The translations under genes and the position numbers were made by a program. Under the pieces are notes generated by a model. That model saw only the letters and a program-made list of their open reading frames with translations, searched no databases and was not told the DNA's origin. A stretch of 64,000 nt of DNA. Origin: Magnaporthiopsis rhizophila (lineage: Eukaryota > Ascomycota > Sordariomycetes > Magnaporthales > Magnaporthaceae). Below are positions 21,712 to 32,636 of the stretch, piece after piece. The stretch spans positions 62,001 through 126,000 of the forward strand of contig PYSS01000031.1 of assembly GCA_003049465.1 (NCBI GenBank), given 5' to 3'. The stretch's first letter is position 1, and each line of letters opens with the position of its first letter.

Positions 21712-22121
21712 ATTGCGTGGTTCCTTAGAACGGCCAATTCAGAAGCCTGCCCTCTCCAGAATCCGTTCCCTTTTTGTTTTTTTTTTCTTCTTCCTCCACT
21801 GGCGGCAGGCAAGGCTGGAGATTTCGGCGTAGCTTTTTTTTCTGCCGGAGTGGGATGAGGGGCGGTGGACAGCTTTTTTTGTGGAGAGCGTCCTGCAAGT
21901 GGGGCATCACGCTGTGGTGCTGTCACCGAAGCGAATTGTCAACACCCCTGTCCGCAAAATCTGTGAATGCCCTCGGTCGCGAAAACCCAGAAGCGACGCA
22001 GAAAAGCCAGCACCGCCGCCGCTGCCTCCCCTCGGGCGCGTGGAATCGAAGTTCCAGAGCGAAAACCTACCGATATGACGCCCTCTCCCTCGCCGACCGT
22101 CGATAACCTTATCTTTTTGCG
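21712..22121. promoter_or_regulatory. Divergent promoter between UTP14 and MRPL27
   Basis: 410 bp between two start codons that face away from each other, one for cytosolic and one for mitochondrial ribosome biogenesis. No confident factor site is visible. Short T runs occur at about 21777-21787 and 21834-21841. Confidence 0.5.
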
Positions 22122-22579
22122 ATGCAGCCGTCCAAGGCCCTCCAGGGGGTCTATCGCAAGCTGCGGTTGACGACCAAGGACGTCAAGAAGGGCTTCTACA
22201 AGGGGACAGGGTCCGGCTCCATGGGCCGCCACACCCCGTACGGCGGATACAAGATCGATTACAAAAAAGTTAGGACATTTGTGGTGCCGCAGAGCCTGGC
22301 CGGGACCAAGGTTCGTTCGTTGGCTTCTTTTTAGCCCCCTCGCCTCCATATCTTCGGGGCGGGCTCGTTTGACTGCGCTCCAGAGTTCTACAGACAGCAG
22401 GCACACTGACATGTCTTTGCGTTCACTCGCGCATGTATATATAGCTCACGCCCTTTGTCACAAAGAAGATGGATCCCACAAGCGGATTCGGGCAGTACCA
22501 GGGCCAAGGCGACCGCGCCGGCCCCAAGAGCCCTCAGCTATATTTGAACAGGTGGAAGGCCGAGAATGGGGTTGACTGA
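22122..22579 (+). CDS. MRPL27: Mitochondrial ribosomal protein mL41 (L27)
   Basis: Two exons, 22122-22310 and 22445-22579, give 107 residues. The intron begins GTTCGT and ends TATATATAG, joining in phase 0. Conserved features are the basic N-terminus (LRLTTKDVKKGFYKGTG), then GRHTPYGGYKIDYKKVRTFVVP, the mL41 hallmark, and a C-terminal LTPFVTKK. It belongs to the large mitoribosomal subunit. The N-terminus is basic enough to act in mitochondrial import. Length agrees with other filamentous-fungal forms. Confidence 0.9.
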
Positions 22580-23130
22580 GGAGGTAGTGTGCGGCATAAT
22601 AATAAAGAACAAAAAAAAGCTGTTGGTCGACTGCGGCTGCCTAGACCTGACCGGCCTCGACCAGCCTGCGATTCCGCCCTGAATGTATGGCTTCGCTAGG
22701 ACATGTATGGAATGATCGATGGACAGCTGCTCGCGCACAAGGGGTTTCGTCGTCGGGGCAAAGGTTGGTTATACATGGTAGCTACGCGGGGTCACATGAG
22801 AGTGTCTCGTTTGACCCGGCTCAACCGGATATCATGTATTACACCAGGGGGGGGGACGGCTTTATGTATGAATAACTGTACAAGGACAAAAAACAAAAAA
22901 AAACACTCGGACAGGCTTGGGTATGCGATGGTCCAAACTTATGCTTTATTTCGCTTTCTAGCCTCGAGAGGGCCAGGAGATAAAATCCAAACCGGCCAGA
23001 CAAACCTGGCACGAAACACGGAGTAAGGCTGATGAAAAGTGATAAGGAAAACGAAGAGCGTCTAATACACATTCTTCGCACAAAGGAGATGGGGGCAGAT
23101 ATGGGTAGGAATAGCTAGGTAGGTAGATAG
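22580..23130. other. Convergent 3' region between MRPL27 and the hydrolase gene
   Basis: 551 bp with both 3' UTRs, an AATAAAGAACA stretch near 22600 that could serve polyadenylation, and a GGTA-type microsatellite near 23116. No gene is seen. Confidence 0.55.
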
Positions 23131-26100
23131 CTATGCGTTCGTGTTTGCTGTCGCTTTGGGTAGGTCTTCGTCTGCGGTGAAGAACCTATCCACGGTCGGC
23201 CGGGGTGACGAGAGGGGTGTCTCATAGACGCCGAATGACAAGGGCGTGGGGACATCGAGAGTAGCGCCCAAGGCGCCGGCGGTGGCATCGGCGTTTGGGG
23301 TGAGATCTTCCGCGTCCTCGGGTCCGGTTGCCGTTTCGGTCTCTTTCCCGGTGGTACTCTTCTCGATACCCTCCAGAAGACCCTTTTCGGTCTTGTTCTG
23401 ATCGAAGTACCCGGCGTTTTGGCTCGCCCCCTTGCCAGTTTCCTCGGCAATTCTCTTCTCGATCTCGGACGCCTCCATGCTCATCGGCCGACTAGAAGGT
23501 CCCGGGGTCGCGGCGCCCGAGGGGTCGACCCAAGATGTCAAGGTGACCATGCTCGCGGTCTCGGCCTCCTTCTTGATGCTGAACGGCACCGAGATCCCGT
23601 CCATGTGCGGCCGCTTGCCGGTGGCGCCAGTCTCGGGCTCGTGGTTTGGATCCAGCGGATCCTCCGATTCGGCGGCCTTGGTCTCCCTCTCTCGCCTCTG
23701 GGCGATCAGCTCCGCAACGGGCGTCGCTTCCTGGTCGGTGTCACCCTCGGCCTGAACCACCGCGTTGGGCCCGGCCTGGTTTTCGTCACTGACGAAATTC
23801 GCCCTGGCCGGGCTGCGGCTCGGTCCTGGAGATGTGACCGGTCGCGCGGCCTCCTGATTCTGGATATCCAAGAAGGAACGCGCACCCGCGCCCTCGCCGG
23901 GCTGCGGGGCCCTGGACTCGGGCCGCTTGTCGGCCTGCTGCTCGCGATTCAGCGTGACCTCGTCGTGTTTTGAGCCCCAGAGCGACCAGAGGGCCAGGCC
24001 CATGCTACGGCGGCGCTTTTTCAGGCCCTTTTGTTCCGTCCCGAGCTTCCTCCTGCCCGCCAGGGCGCTGGGCGGCGGGTGCTCGCCCGGACCAAAGGAC
24101 TCGTACCCGACGGCCGCGTCTTTAAGCCTCTTTTTGTGAACGCTCTTATGGGCGCTAGCATACCGGGTGTCCCACTGTTTTTTCGCCCCGAGCCACCTGC
24201 GGACTTGCGTCTCCTTGGCGACACCAATGAGCTCGGGAGCAAGGCAGCACCCGGGAAGATCCGAAGGGGGAGCCAGCGGGAAGACGTCTCCATGCCGGGT
24301 GACTCGCTGCCGGATCATGTGCGCCTTGAACTCTGGTAGAGGATCGCCAGCCTTGCCAATCTTGCCCTGGGAGTCTTCGGGTTTCTCACCAGACGTATCG
24401 CCTGGGACAGTGTCTCGTTCTTCCTCTCCGCTATCAGAGCCCGATGACGAGATGACGGAGATGTCGTCATCATCCAAGATGTCGATCTCTGTCCGCTGGG
24501 CCCGAGCCAAAGCCCATGCGCCAAACTGTGCGATGGAGCGATACATGTACTTGGCGGGGCGGGTGAAGGCCAGTGTTGGCCCAACGTGACACATGTCGTC
24601 CCAAACCTGAAGCTGGACGTCGGTGGGCTTGAACTGCTTGACCAGCTCCCGCGCGGCATCATTGAGTAGAGAGTCGGCTGGCAGGTACTTTTCTGGGTCG
24701 GCGCATTTGTGGGCGAGGTATATCTGCTCGTCCCGCAAGATCTCGCCGCCTCCTGTCATGATGAATAGCGGGGGCAGACCGCCCAGCGTGGGCTGCATGA
24801 TAGGGCTCACGAGTGGGTGTGATAGAAGGTCGTTGGTGGTGTACATCTAAAAAGCATCCGTTTTAGTCCTCTGCGCTTTGAGCGCCGGTGGCGAAGAAGC
24901 TTACCTGAATCTGCTCCTCCACTTCTACCAGCTTGCCGTCAATGGCGACTGTCAGAAGCGCCTCATTTTTCTGAGCCGCCTCGACCGCAGGGGCACCTGG
25001 GGCATCTATAGATGGTGTTAGCAGGGATGATCTCATGTGGCTTCGTACGAGATGACGAGACGGGCCGTGACCTGTTGCAGCTACACTCATACCTTGAGCT
25101 GTCTTCTTGGTGTCGATTCTGTGGCTGTGCATTTCTTTGAGCTGCTCGGTCGTCGGAGGCGGCCACGCCTCGGAGGGCTTATGATGAAAGCCGTTCTGAG
25201 GAATGTAGTCGAACGGAGCATCGTAGCCAACGCTGGGGAACGAATGCGTGAGGTCGACCCAGGGGCTAATTAGGACAGCGCCGGCCGGCAGCGGAATGCC
25301 GCGGTCCCTGAGGGTCACAAGGATCGACAGAGCCATGCCTCCGCCCGCAGAGTCGCCGGCAATGATTATGGTATTCGGCTCGTAGCCCGACTCCAGGAGG
25401 TGAAGGTAGGTGGCCAGGCAGTCGTGCAGGCCGCATGGGAAAGGGAACTGCGGGGACAGACGGTAGCGAGGTGCAATGACGCGGGCCTTGAGCTTGCGGG
25501 CATGCCTCTGGAGCTGGTAGCGGTGCTCGTCAACGCTGCCAAAATAATAAGCACCTCCGTGGATGTACAGCATGATACGCTTACACGCCTGGCCGGACTT
25601 TTTGCGCTCGTTGTGGTCGGCCCGCATCTCGATCCACTCGGCACGGAGGGGGGTGTCTGCCTTGCGCCACTGCCACCACTTGGAACCGCCGACCTTGCGG
25701 ATGCCCTCCGGTCCCAGCTGCTCCTCGAGGAGGGACGCGGCGCGAACGATCTGGTCCTCCGGGACCTTGACCTCCTCGACCTTGACCCATTGCGGATGAG
25801 GGACCCATTGGGCCGTAAAGGCCTGGAGCTCCTCGACGGTGTGGTGCGAGGCGTAGAGGAGGAAGGACCTGATGAGATGGAGGCCCTCGTGATAAGGCAG
25901 GTGGGCAGTCGGGCGTTCCCGGAGGGGCTTCCGGTTCAGGTACTGAAAGGTGCTGTTAGCAGTGCCGGTCTTCCGGGAGGTCGGGGAGCATCATTGGCTG
26001 GGGAAGAGCGTGGAGTGGGAAAGACGCCTGGTGGAGCTCCTGCGCGCTGCTGAATCGGCTCCGCCGTTCTGTTTTGTTCTTCCTGTGGCTCGACGGCGTG

Positions 26101-26199
26101 TCTGTGTTGGTAGTATATCAAGCCTGTTGGACTCACATGGGTTACAAGCGTCGAAACCACCGTCGGCGTGACCGCCAGGGACACCGTTGCCGTGTTCAT
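23131..26199 (-). CDS. HSL-type alpha/beta hydrolase with long C-terminal tail
   Basis: Four exons (26137-26199, 25093-25942, 24905-25005, 23131-24846) give 909 residues. The hormone-sensitive-lipase fold is clear: HGGA oxyanion motif at 149-152, nucleophile Ser219 in GDSAGG, Asp377 in GGGEILRDE, His425 in DDMCHVGP. It should hydrolyse an ester of lipid or small-molecule type; the substrate is unknown. Residues ~440-909 lie outside the fold, are rich in Glu, Ser and Pro, and look disordered, with basic patches (KKRLK, KKRRR). The third exon is bounded upstream by an 87-bp intron (25006-25092) that is open in frame, so retention would add 29 residues instead of breaking the protein. The short first exon (21 residues) may start a membrane or targeting segment. 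Confidence 0.83.
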
Positions 26200-27960
26200 T
26201 GCGGCTGTTTGTTTGAGCCCCAAGCTAAGACAAGCGCTGACGGGTGGTGTTCAGCTCAGCGCCAATCGGAAACGAAGGCCTTTCCTGTGCCTCAATCCAG
26301 ACCGAACCAGACTCCCTCGTCTCCCCTGCTCCTCAACAAAAAGTGCTTATAAGGTCTGAGATAATGTGAACATCGGACGACGGAGCGAAAGCCTTGCCGC
26401 CGGGATCGTCCGCCAAGGGAACGCTGTTTGGGTACCTATTTGCCCGTATTTAGATCTGGAATGAAGGAGGCTGCACCCGAAGCGAGGTGATGTCATTTCC
26501 AGGCATCTGCCGCAGCCTTCAGGGGACTTGGTTAGGGTGAAGCACGGGCTGCTTGGGCCGCTGTCACTGTCATTAGGTACTCCTACGGGCCCCCTGATGC
26601 CGGACAATTCTCCGGAAACACATGCTAATTAAGGACAGCTTGTCGGAAACAAAGGCAGATTGGCTGGAGCGTCCGCGAGTCAAAGTCGGAGAAAACGACA
26701 GAAACACATGCACAAGCCAGACCAATTCCTCACTGGCCACTTCCACAACCGTATCAACTCGATCGATCTCGGGTCGGACAGTGGTTGGTGTCACTTGAGC
26801 AAGATGAGGCGTTTGGTAGTGTATGCTTGGCGGGGGCAGGCAGCCGTTGTGTTTGGTGTCGCGGCAGTCGCCTTCTTCCAAGGGGCCTCGATTTGCACGT
26901 GATATTCTTGCTCGGTTGTGGGTCGAGCTGCCGCCCCGTCGTCATATGAATATTTTGGAGCTTCTCTGCATCAAGGCATTGACTCCAGCTCTCTCGTATT
27001 TATTGCAGCCCCGCCACCTCTCCACGCCCGTTGGTGGAGCTGTAAAGCACCGACTGTCCATTCTCGCCCACTCACCGCCCTCCCGTCGTGAACGAGGGTG
27101 TGTTGTCGCGACGTGGCTGATAGAGGTATTGACGGAGGGCCGGCTGGAAAATGGTCGGGTGCGCCATCTAGCCTACCTTCAGCGTCAGCCCGGTCTCTCC
27201 GGCGCACATTTCCCAAGGCTATGGTCTTACCAGTCATCATCCATGCTGATTTCGCCCCGCTCTGTCCACTTCCAGCCATCTTCTCGCGCTTTCCCCGCAG
27301 CGCATCGACAGACTGCCGGGGGCATCGATGCTTGCGCCTATGGGTCTTGCGGATAGAGACTGGACTCGTTTACATGTTCTTACCATGACCGCATTCGACA
27401 AGCGCAAAGCCCAGCTGGCAGTCTTACTGGAAGCTGCAGGAAATGGCTGCAGCCTACCAGCGCCGAGTGGCCACCCTCCCACACCCAAAGCTTGCGCCCG
27501 CGTGGGGACGCAATCCGGTTTTGGTCCCCACCCCTGGCCGCGCCAGCTTTCTCGGGTACCTCAGTATACACCGCAAGTGCTTGCTCACATCCCATTTTGG
27601 CGTCGAGGTCACCAGCGGGTCTGTTACGCATGCGAACCCGATCCCCGTCCTGTGTTCTGGACTAGCCTGTCTGGCAGGCTCTCGGATCTCTCATGCACAC
27701 CGTACCCTTAAGGTGCCGTCCCGCATTCCTGATTTGCAAGCCGCACGTCCCGTCCCTCCTGTTGCCATCGGTTAGCTGCTTCCAACGTCATCTTTCTCAA
27801 ACGCGCCAGCCTGTCCGTCTGGCCGTTTTAGTGTGCTATATGACTGTGACCCTGGCCCAACCCAACGGCCCTCGACCCTGCCGTGTCCGCCGTATAGTAC
27901 TTTGGTCATACTTACAGATCACCCACTCTCTCGCCTAAATAGCATTCTGGCTCGAATTCT
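26200..27960. other. Divergent intergenic region, 1.76 kb
   Basis: Separates the hydrolase start (leftward) from the unknown gene at 27961. Several open frames of 60-180 codons occur on both strands, but none shows a domain, biased composition or splice support. Promoters of both neighbours are expected here. Confidence 0.5.
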
Positions 27961-29232
27961 ATGGCAATGGATCGGACAAGCGGGCCGTCACTGGTTGCGA
28001 CGCGCAACTCCCTCAGTCCTGAAGCCCCCATGGAGGCGGTGCGGCCGAGGAAACGGCTACAGAAGCCATGCACCAAACTACCGAAACAACAATCATCGCA
28101 GCAGCGACATCAGCGGCAGCTTCCAACGCGGCCACGACAAGTCACGTTCGTCGATGAATCTACCGAAACTAGACCCGCCACCCGCGGTACCTTGGGTGGC
28201 CAGGCATCGCCGTCCCGGCCGAAGCCACGTCTCCAGCCTCCAGATCTAAGCGATTCCAAATGGGCCGCGTATCTCGGAAAGGGAAAGGAAGGGATCGTCG
28301 GTTCCATGGACTCGGTAGCGGTATCTAGAGATTCCATGGGCGTCCTCTCCCCGGCATTCCCCGAATTCGCTCATCTCGCGCCGGGGAATGCGCAGCCACG
28401 GGTTTCCATCGACAGCTGCAGCACGCCCCCTTCCACGGTCTCATCAGAGTCACCTAGGACCAGGCTCAGGCGATCAGCAAAGACGCCGGTTTCACGCATA
28501 GGTCAGCTTGAGAGCAAGTCGCCACGGAATAGCATATCACCAAGCGAAGGCCGACAAAAGAGGCAGAGCGCCGAGGAGATGGCGGAGGAGTATCAGCAGT
28601 TGCTAGACGCCCCTGAGCCGAGCATCCCAGAGATCCGTTCGGAGCAGCAGCCCTCTCCCCACCGCCATATAGACCATCGACGCTCGCCAACGTTGCCAAG
28701 ATATAGTCCGGCTGGCTCAGAACCAAGTACCACGCCCCCACCAGCTGTCGACCTGGCAAGATGCTCGCCAACTTCGGATGACGGGACTTTGGTGTCATTC
28801 GAGGAGGAGACTATTTACTTTAAGCCCCTATCCTTCGCAGCCGAGCCCGAATCGCCATCACCAGCATACTACGATTTCACCGTGCCGCCACAGCGCTCTA
28901 TCACCCCGGCGGCGCCCAAGAGCCTCGGACTTCAGATATGCCTCGACCTTCTCACGCGCGAGCTCTCGTGTGCCATATTCAACCGGCCTGACCGGTCCGG
29001 CAACGGCCTCTCGTCGCTGCAGGTTTGGGTCATGATCGAGGCTTACGAGAGACTGCGGGATCAGCTTCGTGATTCGGTGAGCATGCCGACCGAGGAGACG
29101 CAATCAGTCGAGCTGATGCTCGACACATGGCTGCAGGCTCTGTACACAATCCACGACTCCCTGGCTTTGGAGGCGCGGGGTGGTGTGGATCGCGTGGATC
29201 TCGATGACCTTGAGAGCGAGGAGCTGGACTAG
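27961..29232 (+). CDS. Conserved-looking fungal protein of unknown function
   Basis: A single exon of 423 residues, not recognised. The first ~310 residues are disordered and rich in Ser, Pro, Arg and Gln, with several SP/TP sites that could be phosphorylated (SPRNSISPS, RSPTLPRYSP). A folded, mostly helical segment follows at about 320-405 (SLGLQICLDLLTREL, LQVWVMIEAYERLRDQL), and the end is acidic (DLDDLESEELD). This layout, a long disordered region before one helical domain, suits a regulatory or adaptor protein, but no function can be assigned. It lies 363 bp upstream of the ERCC1 homologue, same strand. Confidence 0.7.
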   Translation: MAMDRTSGPSLVATRNSLSPEAPMEAVRPRKRLQKPCTKLPKQQSSQQRHQRQLPTRPRQVTFVDESTETRPATRGTLGGQASPSRPKPRLQPPDLSDSKWAAYLGKGKEGIVGSMDSVAVSRDSMGVLSPAFPEFAHLAPGNAQPRVSIDSCSTPPSTVSSESPRTRLRRSAKTPVSRIGQLESKSPRNSISPSEGRQKRQSAEEMAEEYQQLLDAPEPSIPEIRSEQQPSPHRHIDHRRSPTLPRYSPAGSEPSTTPPPAVDLARCSPTSDDGTLVSFEEETIYFKPLSFAAEPESPSPAYYDFTVPPQRSITPAAPKSLGLQICLDLLTRELSCAIFNRPDRSGNGLSSLQVWVMIEAYERLRDQLRDSVSMPTEETQSVELMLDTWLQALYTIHDSLALEARGGVDRVDLDDLESEELD

Positions 29233-29595
29233 AAATACCCCTGGGACGATACGGCGTTGTTTCTGCGTGTGACTTTAATGAGCAATGGTTTACGATGGTT
29301 AGTTGTCTGTGAAATGGGATTGGTGGCAGCGGGTGGTCGATTTCGGTTCCTCATGTTCAGAGTTGATCGCGACGATGCAATACCTTGCTTTAGAGACAGC
29401 CTATAACAGATAGGTTAATTGTAATTGCTATTATATACAGCGCCTGTTTATACTCGACTTGATCTCTGTCTTCCATCCTGATGAGGTCATCGTGTTCTGT
29501 GTGGTGGTCCGTGCACAAAGCTCTGGAGTTCTCAAATCCGAATCTCCGAGACGAGCCTGCGTCTGCTCAACATTCACGCTAGCCTCGCGCACGAG
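29233..29595. other. Short intergenic region before the ERCC1 gene
   Basis: Holds the 3' flank of the upstream gene (with attatatac- and aataa-like sequences near 29380-29440) and the promoter of the ERCC1 homologue. Nothing else is seen. Confidence 0.5.
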
Positions 29596-30883
29596 ATGGA
29601 CGACGACGACTTCGGGGCCGACGCCGACTTTATACAGGCGCTGGCCGCCGTGGCGCCTGAGGTAAGCGTTCCGTCGCGAGCCCGACAGCCCGCGGCACAG
29701 GCCATCCAGCAACCCACGCCTCAGCGCCTTCAACAGCCAACGCCCCAGCGCATCCAGCAGCCAACGCCCCAGCGAGTGGAGAGGGGAGCGGTCCGAGAAG
29801 CTGCGGGAGGCGGCTCTTCCTCCGCAGCTGGGTCCGCCGCGGCGCCGGGCAAGATCGTGCAGCCGACCCCGCAGGCTTTGCCAACTCGAGGGTCCGGGTC
29901 GGCCATCCTCGTGTCACCGCGCCAGAAGAACAACCCGGTGTTGAGCTGGGTCAAATCTATGCCGTGGGAGTACAGTGACATCCCCGCCGACTACGGCTTG
30001 GGGCTCACCACGTGCGCCTTGTTTCTAAGGTACGCTTTTGTAACCATGCGCCCATATCATTGTGCAAGTCACTCGGCGGCTAATGCTCTGTGCGCTTCGC
30101 CTCAGCCTCAAGTACCACCGGCTCCACCCCGAGTACATCTACACGCGCATCCGGAACCTGCAGGGCAAGTACACGCTCCGGGTCCTGCTCACGATGGTGG
30201 ACGTGCCGAGCCACGAGGACGCGCTCCGGGAGCTGTCCAAGACGTCGCTGGTCAACAACGTGACGCTGGTGCTGTGCTGGTCGGCGCAGGAGGCGGCGCG
30301 CTACCTGGAGCTGTACAAGTCGTACGAACACGCAAACTTCTCGGCCATCCGCGCCGCCCAGGCCACGGGCTACGCCGAGCGCCTCGTCGAGTTCGTCACG
30401 GTGCCCCGCGCCATCAACAAGGCCGACGCCGTCGCGCTCGTCAGCACCTTTGGCAGCCTCCGCAACGCCATCAATGCCGACCCGGAGCAGGTCGCGTCCG
30501 TCGGCGGGTGGGGGGAGAGGAAGGTCAAGAGCTGGTGCAAGGTCGTCGAGCAGCCCTTTCGCGTCAGGAAGGCTGGCGCCGCCGCCTCCAGGAAGCGCGC
30601 ACCGACTGCCACGCCGCTGCGTGAATCCGCTGGTGGCACGCAACGCACGGGGAAGGCGGCCGCGGCGCAGACGCAGATATGGAACCCTAACATCGCCGAT
30701 GAGTACGATGATGACGCGGCGCTGCAGGCTGCTCTTGCCGAATCCAGTAGGATGGCCGAGGTTGAGCAGGGTGCTGGTGCTGGTAGCAGCGGTGAAACCA
30801 GAGCCGCGCAGCCAGCTCCGGAGAAAGAACAGCTCAGCGAGGGCATTGCTGCCGCGCTGGCGAAGCTGCGCGAGAACGGTTGA
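29596..30883 (+). CDS. RAD10: ERCC1/Rad10-type subunit of the XPF nuclease
   Basis: Two exons, 29596-30029 and 30106-30883, give 403 residues, spliced within an Arg-Ser boundary. The ERCC1 central domain starts at NPVLSWVKSMPWEYSDIPADY and continues through CALFLRSLKYHRLHPEYI, RVLLTMVDV and LVLCWSAQEAARYLELYKSYE. A double helix-hairpin-helix follows (FVTVPRAINKADAVAL, ASVGGWGERKVKSW), which pairs with the XPF partner and binds DNA. It works in nucleotide excision repair, crosslink repair and single-strand annealing. Residues 37-60 are three copies of an eight-residue repeat (QQPTPQR). The tail past ~320 is disordered. Confidence 0.93.
29704..29775 (+). repeat. 24-bp in-frame tandem repeat, three copies
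   Basis: Three units encoding I/L-Q-Q-P-T-P-Q-R in the disordered N-terminus of the ERCC1 homologue. Copies differ only at a few synonymous positions and one Ile/Leu change. Confidence 0.9.
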
Positions 30884-32636
30884 CTGACGGTTCCTGGTCG
30901 CAGAGCTATCTTTCTTTACGAGTCTTTGATAATCTACCTGGGATCTAGTCATGGCTGAAGTCTTTAAATCAGCCCAATATCGTGTAGCGACGAGCTGGTC
31001 CGATCCAAGATATCCTGAATATTATCCGCCCTCCCAATAGAGCAGCCTAGCCGCCGTGCGGGAGCGACGCTCGGTAAGTCGAGCCGGGATGGCGGGGATG
31101 GGGCGTGATGCGGTGTAGCCGCTCCTCTATTTGAGTTTAAATTGGCCGAGTCGGCCACTTGTTCGCTGCAACGTCCCGGCAGTGCTGCTCAGGGGCCTCG
31201 AAAAGAAGCCCACATTGGATGGACTGACTTGCATGCCCCAGCCGTGCCATGCCATGCCGTTGGAAAAAGTAAAAGAAAAAGAACAACTTTAATAAACAAG
31301 GTCTGGATTGCCAATATGACTTGCTGTCGTGTATTGCCTTGGTCTTGTTCCACAACATCAGCATGGCCCCTCGTCTTTTCAGACGATCAAAATGGAGAAA
31401 GTTGTTCTTGCGAAGCCGTCACTGGTCAGGCCTGGGTCTGGGCAGCATGCGGGGAAGCCCAACGTGAGTCGACTGCGCTGCAACTGCACTCTCGTATACT
31501 TTGTATGGCGTCATGCCTACCAGCGACCGACTTGGCGACCATGTCTCCCGCACTGCTTACTGCTTGCTGTGTGCTGTCATCATTTTGCATTCAAATTATT
31601 TTCTCAACTTTATGCACCTCATACCGGATTTTTATGTTAGCCGTATCATGTTTAGGTGATTGCAGCACCAGACAAGCTACAGCTTTCGGGCAACGCCTTT
31701 GCGCCTAAAACATCCAGAAGAATGTTTCCCCTCAACCATTTTCCATTATCCCACCCACCATCAGATGACGACAAAATAGTGAGACAGAACAACCCTCCCC
31801 AGGGTCGTATTCTGACCCGTGCCAACAGCTTGCGCTACAGGTCTGCCTTGGTCAGGTGCAGGAACGCATGCAAACCTGCGCGTGAGGGAGCCTTCCCAGG
31901 CAAGAAAGAGTTCCGATCATTGCTCCTTTAGGCAGGTCATCGCCCCTCCTGCCCAATCGGAGCCCCCCTGCTGCCCGCGGGCCCTCACCAGCAACTTTTC
32001 CCTCCAAGACACACTTCCAGTCCCGATATGTATGCCCTTACAAACGAATTCCCGTGTGCCCGCCGTGGGGATGGGCTTGCTTGGCAGTGCCAGCCCAACC
32101 CATGGGGCCGCCTTATGGAGGCCCTGTCGCCGGGGCCAGGCCCGGGGAGAATGCTACAATAGCACTGCAACATGCAGGCACGCCGCGCTGTCACACGTTG
32201 CAGACGAAGGGTCGAGTGAGGGGAAAACGGGACAACCGGTGACAGAATCATGTCTGCTTGCTGCCCACCGTTCCAGACCTGCCTCTTTCGTTTGGCCGCC
32301 TCCAGACGGTCTCGGTCTAATCTTGCCCGATGTCTCTCTGCCCCTTTATGGCACGGACTGGGCAAAGGGGCAGGGATGCCCCTCCCGGCCAGGCAGGTTC
32401 CCGCCCGTATAACATCGACGTGATCCGAAGCTTTTCTCTTGATCTTTTTCTTCTTTCTTTTTTCTTCCTCTCCTTCTCTTTCATCTGCCTTTGCTGTAGC
32501 AGGTCATTTTTGTTCGGGTCCGGCAAGCCGATTCTTCTTGGCTCCCGTGCGGCAGCCTTCCTGCTCACCCTCCCCCAACGGTCCTTACTGTCTGCAAACG
32601 CTTTCGCGCACGACGAAAGCCTCCACACACACAGCC
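30884..32636. other. Intergenic region, 1.75 kb, upstream of the GH47 gene
   Basis: No gene recognised. From about 32430 the sequence is strongly pyrimidine-rich (long ctt/ctcc runs), as expected for a well-transcribed fungal promoter and leader. The coding frame of the mannosidase is open upstream of its ATG, but the translated part there is an artefact of that tract. Confidence 0.5.
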
